64,000 bases of DNA from DASZBX01 sp035943635 (lineage in GTDB: Bacteria; Actinomycetota; Actinomycetes; Streptomycetales; Catenulisporaceae), in assembly GCA_035943635.1 (NCBI GenBank), contig DASZBX010000013.1, positions 1 through 64,000 on the forward strand, given 5' to 3'. Under the pieces are notes generated by a model. That model had not been told where the DNA came from and ran no database searches. It saw nothing but the letters and a program-made list of their open reading frames with translations. Both the position numbers and the translations under genes were made by a program. How positions within the stretch are numbered: position 1 is the first letter of the stretch; each line of letters opens with the position of its first letter. Below, piece by piece: positions 62,583-64,000 of the stretch.

Positions 62583-64000
62583 TCAGGCCCCTGGCTGCGA
62601 CCAGGTCTGGTTGGCGCCGCCGTTGCAGTCCCACAGTTCCAGCTGGGTGCCGTTCGTGGTGGAGCCGGCCGGGTCGTCCAGGCAGCGGCCGGACACCGGG
62701 TTGCGGTAGCCGCCGTTGTAGACCTGCCACTGCTGGTTCGACCCGCCGTTGCAGTCCCACAGTTCGACCTTGGTGCCGTTCGCGGTGCCGTTGGCGGTGG
62801 CGTCCAGGCACTTGCCCAGCGCGGTCAGCGTGCCGCCGGAGGTCGCGGTCCAGGACTGGGCCGTGGTGTTGTTGCAGCCCCAGATCTGCACGGCGGCGCC
62901 GTCGGTGGTGGAGCCGCCGTTCACGTCCAGGCACTTGCCGCTGATCCCGGAGCGCACCGCGCCGGTGCCGGCCGGGCTGGTACCGGTGGTCCGGGAGATC
63001 AGCTTGAACTCCTGGCCGGCGGTGTCGTTCGAGGTCCACTGCTCGTACTGGGTGCCCGCGGCGGTGCTGGCGGCGGGGTCGTCCAGGGCCAGCTGGCTGT
63101 TGCGGTTGAAGAACGAGTAGGTGCCGTCGGCGTTGCGCACCGGCAGCCACAGGTCGTTGCCCGGGGTCAGGCCGCCGGCCGGCCACTGCACCGCGAGGGC
63201 GCCGGGCGCGGCCGAGGCCGCGCCGATGTTCAGCAGCTGGCCGCTGCGGGCGTTCTTGATCTCGTAGTAGCCGTTGCTCTCCGGGACGAACGTCCACGAC
63301 GCGCTCTGGTCACCGGTGTCGGCGGCCTGCACGATCGGCGCGGAGTTCGCGGTCGAGTCGCCCTGCACGCCCACGGACAGACCGCTGGCGCTGCTCTGGA
63401 TCTCGTAGCTGCCGGAGAAGGGGTTCGCGGCAGTGATCGGCAGGTCCTGGAACAGGGCGACCATGCCGTTCATCTCGAACGCGTCCGGGTTGGAGTCGTT
63501 GGTCGGCTGGGACCAGTTGTTCCAGGTGAGGTTCGAGCTGTTGCGTTCGCTCCACGCCTGGGAGGCGTTGGACAGCATCCAGGAGTTGTAGCGGCTGCAC
63601 AGGTTGTCGTCGGTGCAGAAGTCGTCGATGCCCTTGAACAGCCAGTACTGGTACGAGCTGCCGCGCAGCTGGTTGTTGGACACGACCGGGACGTTGTTGA
63701 GGAAGTGGTCCGCGGTCTTCTGCGCGTCGGCGGCGTAGGTGCTGTTGCCGGTGACGCGGTAGAGGTTGTCCGCGGCCTCGATGAACGACCCGGCGTTGTA
63801 AGCATTGTCAGAGGCCTGCAAGGTGGTCGAGCCGCCGGGGCCGTTGGGGAACGCGATGCACTCGTTGACCACGCCGGTCGAGGCGTTGACGATGTTCGCC
63901 TTCACCCACGCGTAGATCGCCTCGGCCTTGGTCAGGTACGAGCCGTCGCCGGTGATCTGGTACAGCTGCACCGCGGTGCTGACCATCGGGTCGTTGCTCA
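62583..64000 (-). CDS. GH76-family glycanase with ricin-type lectin domain (cut by the window edge)
   Basis: The gene runs off the right edge, so the signal peptide and catalytic Asp pair are outside. The visible 471 residues start NDPMVSTAVQLYQITGDGSYLTKAEAIYAWV. They continue with GH76 alpha-barrel sequence (DNAYNAGSFIEAADNLYRVTGNSTYAADAQKTADHFL, YLFKGIDDF-like, FEMNGMVALFQDL). Then follow a beta-trefoil-like linker domain (PVRNADGTYSFFNRNSQLALDD) and a C-terminal ricin B lectin with three repeats ending in QSW, QQW and QTW. It is presumably secreted and cleaves alpha-1,6-mannan. It is preceded on its 3' side by a formyltransferase remnant. Confidence 0.9.
   Translation of the reverse strand, partial: SNDPMVSTAVQLYQITGDGSYLTKAEAIYAWVKANIVNASTGVVNECIAFPNGPGGSTTLQASDNAYNAGSFIEAADNLYRVTGNSTYAADAQKTADHFLNNVPVVSNNQLRGSSYQYWLFKGIDDFCTDDNLCSRYNSWMLSNASQAWSERNSSNLTWNNWSQPTNDSNPDAFEMNGMVALFQDLPITAANPFSGSYEIQSSASGLSVGVQGDSTANSAPIVQAADTGDQSASWTFVPESNGYYEIKNARSGQLLNIGAASAAPGALAVQWPAGGLTPGNDLWLPVRNADGTYSFFNRNSQLALDDPAASTAAGTQYEQWTSNDTAGQEFKLISRTTGTSPAGTGAVRSGISGKCLDVNGGSTTDGAAVQIWGCNNTTAQSWTATSGGTLTALGKCLDATANGTANGTKVELWDCNGGSNQQWQVYNGGYRNPVSGRCLDDPAGSTTNGTQLELWDCNGGANQTWSQPGA

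Overview
The window is high-GC DNA with GC-rich third codon positions, GTG starts and AGGAG-type ribosome sites. It carries families typical of filamentous actinobacteria: an AfsR/SARP regulator, 2-methylisoborneol genes, lipoproteins, a Fur-KatG pair, GpgS, and a single-chain acyl-CoA carboxylase. A streptomycete-like or Catenulispora-like actinomycete is the best guess, made from gene content only.

Layout. 0-5 kb: a quinone oxidoreductase and its divergent TetR regulator, a sugar-binding lipoprotein, a poorly coding stretch with a hexanucleotide repeat, and a siderophore-interacting protein behind an iron box. 5-15.8 kb: a SARP-NB-ARC-TPR regulator, the 2-methylisoborneol pair (GPP C-methyltransferase and terpene synthase), a 5'-truncated secreted protein gene, a DUF4232 lipoprotein, an SRPBCC protein, a MarR/cupin divergent pair and a DUF1877 protein. 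15.9-32.5 kb: a large purine and ureide catabolic island containing allantoinase, uricase, guanine deaminase, a fused OHCU decarboxylase-HIU hydrolase, an RpiR regulator, allantoate amidohydrolase, a PucG-type aminotransferase, an AtzH-amidase fusion, an acetamidase/formamidase, a Rieske oxygenase, allantoin racemase, an NCS1 permease and a GntR regulator. 32.6-42.7 kb: an accessory zone with dispersed repeats, an IS66 insertion, a TetR-MFS efflux unit cut off from its likely promoter, a hairpin-rich non-coding stretch and two luciferase-like oxidoreductases. 42.7-53.6 kb: MFS-TetR, GpgS, a frameshifted glycosyltransferase-like gene carrying a heptanucleotide repeat, a STAND/TPR protein and FurA-KatG. 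53.7-64 kb: the acyl-CoA carboxylase, a DUF3303 protein with a PEP-mutase-family enzyme and a small ORF, an ArsR regulator, a formyltransferase remnant, and a GH76/ricin-lectin enzyme cut by the right edge.

How the genes fit together. The purine island can take guanine to xanthine and urate to (S)-allantoin, then to allantoate, ureidoglycine and glyoxylate-linked products, releasing ammonia. Import and two candidate regulators are encoded in it. No xanthine dehydrogenase is present. A Rieske oxygenase of the type used by HpxD (hypoxanthine oxidation in Klebsiella) is present instead.

The most interesting signals are regulatory. Two short upstream ORFs with strong ribosome sites, one before allantoinase and one before the Rieske gene, share the peptide motif W-x-RGRVAHG. 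Their codons differ only at synonymous positions across RGRVAHG, and one ORF contains a TTA codon. Two copies of the palindrome TGAAAC-N4-GTTTCA lie upstream of the two amidase-type genes beside the RpiR regulator. A 209-bp MITE-like palindrome flanked by CTAG sits directly before the aminotransferase start.
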